Shown: piece by piece, positions 12,001 through 22,655 of the stretch
How positions within the stretch are numbered: the first letter of the stretch is position 1
Layout of the letters: every line of letters begins with the position of its first letter
Assembly: GCA_949592205.1 (NCBI GenBank)
Contig: CATIUR010000013.1
Location: forward strand, 1,922,001-1,986,000
Origin: Helichrysum umbraculigerum
Taxonomy: Eukaryota; Streptophyta; Magnoliopsida; Asterales; Asteraceae
Direction of reading: 5' to 3'
Length of the DNA stretch: 64,000 bases
Translations under genes and position numbers: made by a program
Notes under the pieces: model-generated
What the model saw: the letters and a program-made list of their open reading frames with translations, nothing else
What the model was told of the DNA's origin: nothing
Databases searched by the model: none

Positions 12001-13545
12001 AATCACAGCATTATGTCTTTCTAACCAATCCATACCCACTACTACATCAAATTCACCCATTTGCATCGGAATAAGGTTTATAAAGAAAGACTCATTACTG
12101 ATTTGAAGTTGACACCCACGATATACACTAGCCACATAAACTATTCTATCGTCAGCAATTTCAACATCTAGTGGAGTGTCTAATTCACTAAGGGGAATAG
12201 AAAATTTCTGACTAAACTTTTCTGACACAAACGATCGCGAGGCTCCCGAATCAAATAACACGTGTGCAGGCATTAAATTTACAAGAAAGGTACCTGTCAG
12301 GACATCGGGGGCTCGTTGAGCTTCATCAACAGTGATTTGGAAGGAACGGCCTTTAGACTTTGGAATTTCTGGAGTTTTCTTTTCTGTATTCTTTCGTGGG
12401 GTTGAAGTATTAGGCATGTTCCCTAGCTTAGGACATTCAGACTTAATGTGTCCCGGCTCATAACAATTATAACATACACGGATTGGGTTTGGACAATCTC
12501 GGCCAAAGTGGCCTTCTTGTCCACACTGGTAACAAGCATAAGTACCAAACTTACATTCCCCAAAGTGTTTCCGGTGACATTTCTTACATTCTTGTGGTAC
12601 CGGTCTTTCTTCTTTCTTACCACTTCCCCCTGACTTAAACTTTTTAAATGATTGCCCAGAAGTTTGATCACTCTTTCTTTTTGCAGACCCACTAATGGTT
12701 TCATCTTTCTTCAACTCTAGCTCCTGAAAACGAGCTTCATCTATCATTTCTTCTAATGTCTGACATCTCTTAGGGTTGACAAATTTTCTAATCTCCTTCT
12801 TCAATACTTGATGGAAATGATTCATAAGCATTCTTGGATTATCCATATATTCTGGACAAAAACGAGCTCTATCCAGAAAATTACCTACTAACTCATTCAC
12901 GGATTCAGTCGTTTGCTCCATTGAAAGGAACTCACGACGAATTCTATTCAAATCTGCATCTTGCGCATAGGTATTCTCAAACATCACCTTAAAATCATCC
13001 CAAGTCATCTTATTAATAGCTTCATCACCTCTAGTCTTACATTGTACATTCCACCAGAACTTTGCACGATTCTTTAATAAATTAGCTGCATACCTAACTT
13101 TAAACTTATCTGGACAATCTACAGTAGCAAATGCTCCTTCTACCTCCAAGATCCAACGATAACATTTGATTGGATCCAAATCCCCTTCAAAATCAGGTGG
13201 GTTACAGGTGGAGAAATCTCTATAATTTATTTTCTTTTGCTCTTCCTGAATAGGGGCTGGAGGAATTATATCTGGTCTGGACACAACTACTTCTCCTCGC
13301 CCTTTCTGCATTTCTTCACTTACGATTTTTCTTACTGTCTCTGTAATTGTTGTCACTAAAAACGGAAGAGACACTTCCTGAGCTTGACTAATCTCCTTAG
13401 AAACAAAAGATTTAATTCCTTCCCATGATACTTCAGTTTCAGGAATAGGAGACCTTGGTCTTTCACCACTGCCTCCTGCTTCATCATCTTGAGCTCTACT
13501 TTGAGGATTAAGCCCAAGAGTCAAATCTACAAATCTTTCATTCAT
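9038..13545 (-). pseudogene. E2 Gag-Pol polyprotein, one frame with five in-frame stops
   Basis: Gag starts at 13545 (MNERFVDLTLGL) with the capsid block CNPPDFEGDLDPIKCYRWIL and two CCHC knuckles (CYQCGQEGHFGRDC, CYNCYEPGHIKSEC). Then come protease (LFDSGASRSFVS), RT (active site FIDDIL), RNase H (VYCDASYNGLG), integrase (IVDRLTKSAIF, STAYHPQTDGQSERT) and the start of a chromodomain. All parts are in the same frame with no frameshift. Stops are at 11650-11652 (before RT), 11464-11466 (in the DLFDQ-QGAS motif of RT), 10564-10566 (end of RNase H), 9175-9177 and 9049-9051 (chromodomain). The lack of indels together with five nonsense changes suggests point-mutation decay, not long erosion. Cannot make full Pol. 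Confidence 0.92.
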
Positions 13546-13899
13546 CTTAACTGAAAATAGACATAATACATCAATAAAATCTTACTTTACTATCACATGT
13601 CTATTTTATCTTTAATTCTAACACATAATACTAACAATAGCTAATAACTTATCCTCTAATGTCTCGTAGTTTCCATGGATATCTATAAAGTAATATGATA
13701 ATCATTGCGTTGGTCAGGCGCACTAACTATCGTATTAAATTATAACATATCCAAAGTTTGCACGACACACTTTGATTCAAAATCATTAGCACACATAAAC
13801 TTATACACATAACAGTTCTAAATCATGCTCAATACAATAATTAAAATGGTCTAAGATCAAGTATCCACTAATGGTGGATACCCGAATCCCTTAAACCGT

Positions 13900-13912
13900 G
13901 CTCTGATACCAA
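13900..13912 (-). other. E2 primer-binding site (initiator tRNA-Met)
   Basis: On the minus strand this reads TTGGTATCAGAGC two bases inside the LTR end at 13915, complementary to initiator tRNA-Met as in E1 and E3. Confidence 0.9.
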
Positions 13913-13914
13913 CT

Positions 13915-16001
13915 TGAAACACCCCGAAAACGTAACCATTTTTTTTTAGTACTTCTTTCCGTATATTAATGTCCCAGTACTGTTCCTGACACGTTACATT
14001 TGATTTCTTAACTTGTTAATTATCAATTTCTATATCAAAATGATTAAATTTAAAATCCCCTTAAAGACAGATGAATCCGCCGGATTCCAAAGGAATCCGC
14101 CGGATTCCGACTCATTCCAAGATCAAACCGGAACCAGAACTCTACAACGAATCCGGTCCCTTGAATCCACCGGATTCATGGCAAATCCGCCGGATTGCCA
14201 CTGAATCCGCCGGATTCTGATGGTTCCAGCAGCAGACCAAAAACTCTGCAAAATTTCATACCAAAATCCGAACTTTGACATCGCATAACTTTTAAATGAT
14301 AAAACCTGGGATTACCAAAATTTGCAGACACGTTTAATATGGTCAAATGTACATAACTCAACTTTTACTTTTTCAAATTTCCCACTTTAACCCATTTTGA
14401 CCCCTAGACTTGTTTTCGACCGTTTTGACCAAAAATGTTAACACCTCAAGTTCCAAACCCTTACTAATCTGACTTCTAACTTTTGACCACACATTTAACA
14501 ATGGTATTAGAACTTGTAGGTACAAAAACATTTAACTTTCGACAAACATAACCCAATTTGACACGTAGGCTCTTGGTGACCCATTTGGGCACCAAGTTGA
14601 CCCATTTGAATCTTTGACCATCCAATAACATTCATTCTTACTCAGTTGACTTTGTAAAGTCAAAACAACCACTTTTCATTAATATTCAGATAAAACTTTA
14701 ACATTTCAAGTCTCACTAAACTAACTTTGACCAAAACATTGACCTTCAACAAAACCTTATACATAACACAAGTGAAACTTTCTAACTTTCTCAAAACATT
14801 ATCTAACATTATAACTTTACAAAAGGGGGTGTTATTGTATCATGAGCATGATCAAAAAGGGATTAAACTCATTACTAACCAAGCAATGAGCTCCACTACT
14901 AGCTTTCCACAATCTTCTTTCCCGACTCTTCCTTTACCTTACTTGAACTCCCTGTAACATGTTAAACATATCGAGTAAGCATAATTGCTTAGTAAGTAAA
15001 TGGATTCTAACAATTAAAATCTACCACAAGTTAAGGATCCATAACATCTAACATGTCAATTCATAAGAAATGACATCAAACTAAGCTAATGACATAGTCA
15101 TTACTTAGATACCACCAAGCAAATGATAAATCATTCCTTGGTTCCACATGTCCAGATACTTACCTTGCGATTAGCTAAAACAAACACTTGACTTCTTGCA
15201 CAACTTGATCACCTATTCACATAAACACATATCACTTATATGATTAAATAACCTATTCTTAATTCTCACATGTAAATTAGAAGTTAAATCCCATAACCTC
15301 TAATTATCTAACATAAGTTCCATACACATATCCAAATAATCACATGTACTTGGGTAATTGATATTTGTTCTTACCATTCACACTTACATACATCATAAAC
15401 ATCATCAACTAGTGATCATACATACTCACCATCAATCAATTACCCATAACACATATAATTATAGGATTATCAATATAACTAACACTATTTAATCATTGTT
15501 TCGCACTCAAAAACATGTATGGAACCTAATTTAACTTAATTACCTACTTACCCATGAAAATCACTAATTAAGGTTTTAGTTTCTTAACCCTAACATCAAA
15601 TCAAACAAGCTAGAGTGATGAACATACCTTACTATTGATAAAATCAAACTTAGAACCTTCAATTTAATGAAACCCTAGCTTAATTCACTCTTTTTCTTCC
15701 TTGTTCTTGATCCCACGTTTTCTCTATATCTCTCTGTGTACGTGATCTTTATTTTTCAGTATATGGAATTGCAGTAGAAACAAGTAGAAGCTGTGTTTTA
15801 ATAACACAATTCCCATTTAACCCCTTAACTTTGCTAACTTGACAGTTTCTACCCACTAACTCTATTTTCTTTACATCTCTAGTCTACTAACCATATCTAA
15901 CACATAATAAATATTTTACATAACATAATATTATATACACAAAATTAAATAATTACACATATATAATATTATTTAAACTTACAAAATTTTGGGGCGTTAC
16001 A
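13915..16001 (-). repeat. E2 5' LTR (about 2.09 kb)
   Basis: On the plus strand it runs from TGAAACACCCCG (13915) to GGGGCGTTACA (16001); on the element strand it begins TGTAACGCCCC and ends in TTTCA. The left edge abuts the primer site and the right edge meets unrelated sequence at 16002. The second LTR is outside the window, so identity and age cannot be judged. The stretch 14220-16000 holds no gene. It contains the palindrome array at 14073-14217. Confidence 0.88.
14073..14217 (-). repeat. Five GAATCCGCCGGATTC palindromes at 20 bp spacing in the E2 LTR
   Basis: Odd palindromes with 7 bp arms around one central base begin at 14073, 14093, 14163, 14183 and 14203. Spacing is exactly 20 bp within each group. 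Three are perfect. The 14163 copy has A as its centre base plus one changed arm base, and the 14183 copy has both outer bases changed (A...G). The same 15-mer occurs in the solo LTR at 53032, although the two LTRs are otherwise different. Confidence 0.9.
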
Positions 16002-16036
16002 TTCGTCACTTCCAACCGACGGGAAGTGACGAATGC
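16002..16036. repeat. Short inverted repeat at the E2 insertion point
   Basis: TTCGTCACTTCC is followed ten bases later by its complement GGAAGTGACGAA. The E2 LTR ends at 16001, so E2 seems to have landed at or inside the end of an older inverted-repeat element, perhaps CACTA-like, whose subterminal repeats often look like this. The rest of that element is not recognised. Confidence 0.45.
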
Positions 16037-16640
16037 CGATGGGAATGGCCTTATAAGGGATGGTGAAGTTGACGTGGAATATGGACACTAACAATTAATT
16101 GACATGTATGATAAATCATATGTGGCAAGTGTTATAAGTTGACAAATATATTTGAAACTCCTCTTTTAGTTATAAGGAGCGAAGGTACAAGTACTTGAAA
16201 TAATCAATTAAAGTCTGACGACATTCGTAGTGTGTCATTTATTTCATGATCAAGAGGGAAGCTCCAAATTTTCGGGAAAGAGGCTAGGGAAGCAAACCCC
16301 ATTCACTCATTTACTCATATATTCTATAAATTCATTTATAGATAATACCCATTTCATCACCTTTTATCCAGATTCAAAATCAAAGCATGTAATTCAACGA
16401 TTCATCAATCAAATACTTTGTAAATTTTCAAATGCATCCATACATATCTTCAATTTGTCATAATTCGAGTTCATTCAAAATTATGAATTTTGGTGTAGCT
16501 TTTGGGTTTTTGAAAAAAGTAATTATTAGGTAATAAAAATAATAAAACTAAATGCATTTCATCGTACAAAACTTATAAACAAGTAGTGAATCTGATTATG
16601 GTCGTCATTCTCATCGAATTTCACAATCTTAAAATTTTTT

Positions 16641-17138
16641 CAGAATGTTAACATTCATTTGGAAAGCATGTCAATCAAAATTACAACTTAATATTTTTAA
16701 ACATTTATTTATGATGAATGGTAACTTATATTATGTGATTATACACTACTGAATGTGATAACATAACATTCATTAGTGTAATAATGTTTATGAGTTAACA
16801 TTCATCGTAAATGAATGTTATAACGTTCATTAGCGTATAATAACATATATTAGTTAATATACATTGTAAATGAATATTATAATGTTCATCAACATCTAAT
16901 AACACATATAAGTTAATATTCATTATAAATGAATCTTAAATACAAAAAAATGAGATATTAATATTCATTTAAGATGAATATTAACTAATACATATTATTA
17001 TACAGTGATAATTGATATGTTACAACATTCATCAATATATAATAACATATATAAGTTGATATTCATCATAAATGAATATTTAGGATGTTAAATTGTAATT
17101 TTGAATACCATATTTTCCAAATGAATATTAACGTTCTG
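16641..17138. repeat. Imperfect ~500 bp hairpin A
   Basis: The left arm starting cagaatgttaacattcattt at 16641 matches the reverse complement of the right arm ending at 17138. The match continues inward through the whole region, with scattered mismatches. The centre is built of 57-59 bp tandem units containing 'cattcat..taaatgaat', themselves partly palindromic. Confidence 0.8.
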
Positions 17139-17282
17139 TTAATTGATTTCAAGTTATTTACAAGTTTACCACCACGTTGACTTTATGTTGACCAGAATGT
17201 GTGACTTAGAATAGCTTCCCTTATTCCCTCATTTTTTACTTCCATCTTAATCTTCCCCATACATATAGTGGGATGATCCATG

Positions 17283-17812
17283 GGGAAGCATTATTTTTGT
17301 AGGAAGGGGGAAATGTAACATTCATCACGAAACATCTTAATTTTCGCCAATATAAATGTCAAAAAATAAAAAGTGAAAATTAATAACTGTTGATCATAAT
17401 CGATGCTATGAATGTTAAGCTTTATTTATAAATTCCTTTTGTAGTTTATAACATCAGTTAATGGATATTATATCCAAAATCGTTAATATTCATCTTGGTG
17501 GATGTTACCCCGCCCTCGGCGGAATTGGGTAGTGTTAGTGTTAGTGTTATGAATGTTAAAATTAAAAATATTTGTGGAAATGTTATTATTTAACATTTAT
17601 CATGAAGAATGCTAGTTTTCCATTCATTATGATGAAAGTTAACAATTTATTAAATAAATAATCATCAACTAATGTTATGACTTAAAAATGAATTTCATCT
17701 CTGAATATATTCTTTATAGCATTGATTTTGATTACTATTACTATTGAAATCAATTATTTTTTGATATTTGTATTGTCGAAGTTAAGATGCTCCGTGATGA
17801 ATATTACGCTTC
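17283..17812. repeat. Imperfect ~530 bp hairpin B
   Basis: The left arm (from about 17308: AACATTCATCACGAAACATC) pairs with the right arm (17740-17810), including a long run around TCAAAAAATAA. Pairing continues more weakly towards the middle (ATAACATCAGTTAATG against ATAACATTAGTTGATG). The internal 'attcat' vocabulary is shared with hairpin A, so the two probably derive from one ancestral repeat. Confidence 0.7.
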
Positions 17813-17939
17813 CCCCCCCAAAAAAGTGCTTCCCTCTTGAACGCTCCCTATATATATATTGATATAGTCAAATACTATTGCATTTATTTAATTATATCTC
17901 CCTATTTTTATTCATTTCTATTACATTTATTTGATTTTG

Positions 17940-18669
17940 GATATTTATTTCGTTGATATTTGCAAATAGGATGTTTAACATGAAGCTTAAATAAAAAGGA
18001 ACGAAGAACGGTTGAAAAGGGAAGCAAATTGGAGCTATTTTGAAGATTCTGCTGGAAAGTGTAAGTCTGAAGCCCAACCACCGGTCGGGGAGTTTAATGA
18101 GCCACGCAAGGAGCACGGCTGGGTCTAACCGCTGGCTGGTTATATCCACCCACCTGTTGGTTAAGTTGGCCAGAAAACATATTAATAGAGATTAAACCCC
18201 ATACTTGGTTTTACGTAACTTTTAACACAGAAACTATGTTTTACAAAACTCTATTTTACAAACAGAAAACCTTGTGTTTACATGATTCCTTTACAGATTA
18301 AACCTATGAACTCACCAACTTTATGTTGACCCTTTTAGTATGTATTCTCAGGTTTACAGACGCAGTAGGACTACCCACAGGAAACAGGACAGTAGGATGC
18401 TTTTGGAAAGCATAGCTCGAGTCGCATATTTTCAAATAGGAGATTTAAATTGCATTATGATATTTTGTATCAACGATTATGTATTATAAATCTCTAGACT
18501 ATGTTTGCGAACTTTAGAATCTTATGTAAACTTTTATTTATGGAATGTAACGTTTTCAAACGTCTCACATAGAGGTCGTTTGCTTTAATCTTTGTGTTGT
18601 GATATTTGATTTGGTCGTAGCCCCCGTGACACCTCATACTTCCGCTGCCACGTGTCTTGAGGCTGCGAC
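17940..18669 (+). repeat. Old gypsy LTR fragment, plus orientation
   Basis: The block ACTCACCAACTTTATGTTGA (18312-18331) followed by 'tctcaggttta' matches the same order in the E3 LTR when E3 is read on its own coding strand. The end (GTGACACC..., CCGCTGCC..., CTGCGACA at 18669) has the usual 3' layout of these LTRs. The upstream part (18070-18170) has decayed AACC...GGTT near-palindromes that could be the remains of an LTR palindrome array. No partner LTR or coding region was found. Confidence 0.55.
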
Positions 18670-20018
18670 AGTATACATATTTATAAGATAAGATGCAAGT
18701 GTTGTAGTATCATTAAAGATAGTTTAAGTTTTCTTCTTTCTTAAATTTAAAAGTACAACAATATATAAAGTTAGATGCTGCGTATAATTGTAACCATTGA
18801 AGCTTCAAAAATATTATAGTTGAATAATATTCTGAATCAATAGGTTTTTCATCACCAAGTTGGCATTCAACTTAGGACTACTTACAAAAATATAGGAAGG
18901 TTCAAAATGAACTTGCACCATATTTTAGATAAGAATATTTTCATCCTAAAATCTTGCAGCAACAGCCTCGCTAAGAAATAGAAACAAATAAACAATTGAG
19001 CGTCCGATTTAGACCACAAGACTTCCTACCAAAGAGCACATACATCAGCATTGATTATGTTTTACATGAAAAAGGCTAGATATGAGTTCTCCTTATCATT
19101 CCACTAGTGACACCAAGCCCCCGTCTACTTGTTAGAAAACTTATGTTTCTCTGTTTAGCAATATAGTGTACGTACAAAGGTTAGTGTACGGATATTTAGT
19201 TCCACTTAGTGAGTGTAATCAGAGGTAAAAATACAAGCATATTGACTTCGAAGGCCATTGTAGACAGGTTTTTGGTTTTACTTGATACTTGCTTTTCACA
19301 AAATGGGGCAATTTGGCAACAGACACATCAACCTGAAATTGTCACAACAACCATTTTCAAGTTAGTCTTCTTAATTGGATACAAAAAAACAAATGGCCTA
19401 AGCATCTTGTGCTAGGGTTAGAGGTGACAATCTCAACCCATTTACATGTGAATGGGCAGATTTAGGTTGGTGTTCTTCAAACAGTTACTTGAAAGTCAAA
19501 CCATTTTAAGCAAAAGGATTTAGGTTGTTTTATGGTTTTACTTGATAAATCAAACCATTTTAAGCAAAAGGAGTTGGGTCAGATGGGTTGAAAGTCACCC
19601 AAAGTCTATTGTCAATGGATTCATCCTCCAAAATTTCGCATCCGTAGATTTGAATTGACATTGTTGTAAATGCTATTAGTGTTTTTGTAATCATAATCAT
19701 AATTAACACCCTAATATTATGGAATATCATTTAGAAACACGACCAGAAAAAGTTCTAAACTCGGCCCAATTTGAACCGTTACAATCAAAATAACTAAAAA
19801 TGACCATTTTAATTGGACGCATTGGACGCATTTGACCTGATGATCTCCAAACAAAGAAAATTCCATTTAAAATGATTTTCAAAACACACTCTCTTATCAA
19901 AAGGTTAAGATGTCTATGCACTTATAACAGAACATACAAACCTTTTTTAAGACTACTTAACAAAATGACTAAATCAATCTCAGGGATAGATCAAATATCA
20001 ATCAATAACACTACCATA
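18670..20018. other. Non-coding stretch, nothing recognised
   Basis: AT-rich sequence without a credible gene. There are small local duplications (for example 'caaaccattttaagcaaaagga' at about 19499 and 19554) but no transposon ends that I can support. Confidence 0.5.
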
Positions 20019-20072
20019 CTAAAATGTAATCAGCCATAGAGGAGGATTGAGGTAGCTAGAAAAATGAACTAC

Positions 20073-20294
20073 CTTGTGATCAACAAACTTGAGGACGTCA
20101 ACGGGGACGTGATGGAACTTCTCATAATCCGGCCCAACAACCGTCCTGAGAGCACCCTCTAACTTCTCGACACGAGGTTTAAACATACCAGAAATGTCCT
20201 TAGCATAAGCATAGACCTTTGATGTATAAACAATTGCATGTAGAACTGCCACTTGCACAAATTATAGGTACTTCAACTTCTCTTCTTCATTCAT
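20073..20294 (-). pseudogene. REF/SRPP (rubber elongation factor / lipid-droplet-associated) first-exon fragment
   Basis: Translated on the minus strand from the ATG at 20294 it reads MNEEEKLKYL-stop-FVQVAVLHAIVYTSKVYAYAKD, then KPRVEKLEGALRTVVGPDYE and KFHHVPVDVLKFVDHK. This is the N-terminal half of the REF/SRPP family: the LKYLxFVQVA block, GPLKPGV-type segment, VVGPVYxKFHDVP and LKFVDRKV. In relatives the exon ends after FVDRK; here AAG is followed by GT (20071-20072), a plausible donor. A TAA at 20262-20264 replaces the acidic codon after LKYL. I found no second exon, so this is a truncated, nonsense-carrying relic. Family members coat rubber particles or lipid droplets. Confidence 0.78.
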
Positions 20295-20973
20295 ATCAAC
20301 CTTTTCTGATAACATAATAAAAACAATACCATATTAATTAATTCTGAGTAGATTTCCAATACAATTATAGTTCATATTGAAATGATACCACTAATATTAA
20401 ATATGAATAAGCATACAAATTAAAAAACTAACTACAAAAGACGGTAGTATAAAAGACCGGTTAATTGGTAACATGAACATTGTTCTGGGCCATGATCAGG
20501 ATATGCGTATGATTCAGACTAAAGAAAATACAATAACAGTTGGTTTATCGGAAAGATATAATTGATATCTTAAAACTGGCTTAATTATCAGATACATTCT
20601 ATAATCGACTTGGTATCTGTTTGTGACTTACCAACTTTAACCTATTGGAAGGGGTTGTGTATTCCCACTCAGACACTTTTGCTCCCTTAGAACTGTAGTA
20701 AAGAAAGTTAAAGTTATAAAGTTAAATGACAAAAACTAAAAATAAAATTAATATATTATAAGATCTTACAACTCTTCTACTTGTACTAACAGCACTGCTA
20801 GTGCTTATTGTACAAATTAGTTTTTAAGCTTTTGGCACCAAAATACCGTTACAAATACAATAACCATGTTGGTAACACGACATAAAGGGCTAAACAGTCA
20901 TACATGACAAATAACGAATTTAACTAACAACACGTAATAAGAAATATTGAAAAATAAACTGCATGGAAACGTT

Positions 20974-21440
20974 AAATGAAACTTGATAAAACGTAAAAAT
21001 GGGTTTCCGTACCAACGAATTGTCCAAAGTAAACATGAGAATTTTGTCATCAGCAGGTTCTGAAATGTCACATTGAATATACCATCCACAAACTCGCTTA
21101 CAACTACCAAATAAAGCAATCCTTACATTAGTATAATCAAAAGACATGGTATTTTGGAACCATTTCCTTATTAATAGCCAATTTAGATTATGTTCTTTAA
21201 AAGGTAAAAAAAGAAATAAAAATAGAATCAACCTGTGATTCAGAAGGCAAAAACTCTTTAACTTCCACGCACATACCTATGATATCACAATGATAGAAAT
21301 CAAGAGGCATAATTAAATATGACAAATAATCATAGTTAAATTCAAGCAGAACACCAGAAGAATGTGGTAAACGTGCAAACCTTGCTGTAGCAATTAGATC
21401 CCATACTTCAACCTCAACATTCTCTTGAATATTTCAAGTA
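20974..21440 (-). pseudogene. Unrecognised exon-like fragments
   Basis: Two minus-strand stretches look like real protein. One (about 21430-21235) contains VWDLIATARFARLPHSSGV, then LLEFNYDYLSYLIMPLDFYH and CDIIGMCVEVKEFLPSES. The other (about 21160-21000) contains FDYTNVRIALFGSCKRVCGW and CDISEPADDKILMFTLDNS. Amino-acid composition and the lack of low-complexity sequence suggest former exons, but I do not recognise the family and there are stops between them. They may be parts of one captured or decayed gene. Confidence 0.35.
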
Positions 21441-21706
21441 TGTCTCGTTGGATTTTAGACCATAAAATAAGAAAAGTAACCTCCTGGCTCCTTCTTTGTT
21501 GCAATCCCAGCTGGTTGACTTTATAGATTGGTCAGCCTCTTTCGCTCTGTTTACTTTGATGGTATTCTATAGGTTTTAATTGTTATTTAGTCATACTTTT
21601 AAGTTGAGTTAGCTTCATCCCTACCATGGCCACATATGGAGCAATTAAAATGCATAAACCACAAATTGTGAAGAAACATATGAATTAAAATTACAAATAC
21701 ATAGGG

Positions 21707-21901
21707 GGTGTTTGGGGGAGCGTTAGGGGAGGGATTTTTAGCTTTTGTGGTATCTTAACGCTGAAAAGCTCTATTTTAGTGTTTGGGAATATGGAGCTTT
21801 TTCCTATTTTAAAGGGTTAAAAAGCTAAAAGCTAAAAAGCCAGGATTTTGGAGCTGTAAGCTAACGCCGAAAGCTAAAAGCTTACCACCGCCCCAAACAC
21901 C
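21707..21901. mobile_element. Short TIR element (MITE-like)
   Basis: GGTGTTTGGGG at the left and CCCCAAACACC at the right form a terminal inverted repeat around 195 bp filled with AAAGCTAAAAGC-type repeats. The GGTGTTTGG terminus is common in plant MITEs. A clean target duplication was not found, so the superfamily is left open. Confidence 0.6.
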
Positions 21902-22169
21902 ATCATAATCTTAATATATGAAAATTACTTAAGACAACTAATGCTTACAACATTATAATTGTTATCATCAATTGAGTTCTCCAAAACCTATTAGTATTTC
22001 TCTTTCGCCATTTCTTCACCGGATCATATATTTGTTTCTTATATCTGCAGAAGTAGAAGACTCGTATAAAAAAACATAGAATATGCATATGGTAAAACAA
22101 ACACAAAATTAATATTTACATGCTATAAGTGCATTCTAGATAACCAAGCAACACGACCCAATTATAATT

Positions 22170-22255
22170 CTTGATGAGAATAGCACAGTCAGCGTGTGAG
22201 GTTCCGGCCATCATATTCTTGATGAAGTCTCGATGTCCAGGAGCATCAAATTTCA
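22170..22255 (-). pseudogene. eEF1A (elongation factor 1-alpha) fragment
   Basis: The minus strand encodes KFDAPGHRDFIKNMMAGTSH followed by ADCAILI. This is the G3 (DxPGH) region of translation factor eEF1A, which in plants reads DAPGHRDFIKNM(I)TGTSQADCA. Only about 28 codons remain and the flanks do not continue the protein. A tiny relic, perhaps captured by a transposon. Confidence 0.82.
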
Positions 22256-22593
22256 ACAATGAAATAGAAATTTGAGGAATTAAAATATTTTTTTTTGTTG
22301 GGTTGTTGGGTGGTGTTTGAGGAATTGGGTGCGTCTGAAGTTGCCAGCGGCTGTTGTAACTTTGTTTTGAAATCCATTGATGATGAATTGAGTAAAAGAG
22401 GGGAGTAAGGTTTATGAGATTTTAGGGTTTGGTGGTGAGTGGTGATGATTATGAGATTTTAGGGTTTGGTAATTGGTGGTGAGTGACTGAGTGGTGACGA
22501 TTGACGAATGCTAATGTATTTTATTTATATTTATTATTATTATATACTCCGTATTACGGAGTATTTAATTTAATTAAAAGGTTATCAAATTTA

Positions 22594-22655
<62 letters not shown>
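22594..22655. repeat. (ATT)n microsatellite
   Basis: About twenty uninterrupted ATT units, followed by 'aggggtgtt'. No gene overlaps it. Confidence 0.95.

Larger units (their letters stand above)
9038..16001 (-). mobile_element. E2: Ty3-gypsy chromovirus, interrupted by E1
   Basis: A second minus-strand element with 5' LTR (13915-16001), primer site (13900-13912) and a single gag-pol frame running from 13545 down to 9038, where the E1 LTR begins. The frame is cut in the chromodomain, at the codons before the conserved TWE, so the chromodomain end, polypurine tract and 3' LTR of E2 must lie left of the window, beyond E1. LTR ends (TGTAACGCCCC on the element strand) and gag sequence differ clearly from E1, so it is a different family within the same lineage. 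Confidence 0.92.
16248..17838. mobile_element. Composite foldback (TIR) element with two long hairpins
   Basis: TCAAGAGGGAAGC near 16249 is mirrored by GCTTCCCTCTTGA near 17828, giving a possible terminal inverted repeat for a ~1.6 kb non-autonomous element. Inside lie two separate long palindromes (16641-17138 and 17283-17812). No coding frame is present. Superfamily is not clear: no convincing target duplication was found. Confidence 0.55.
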
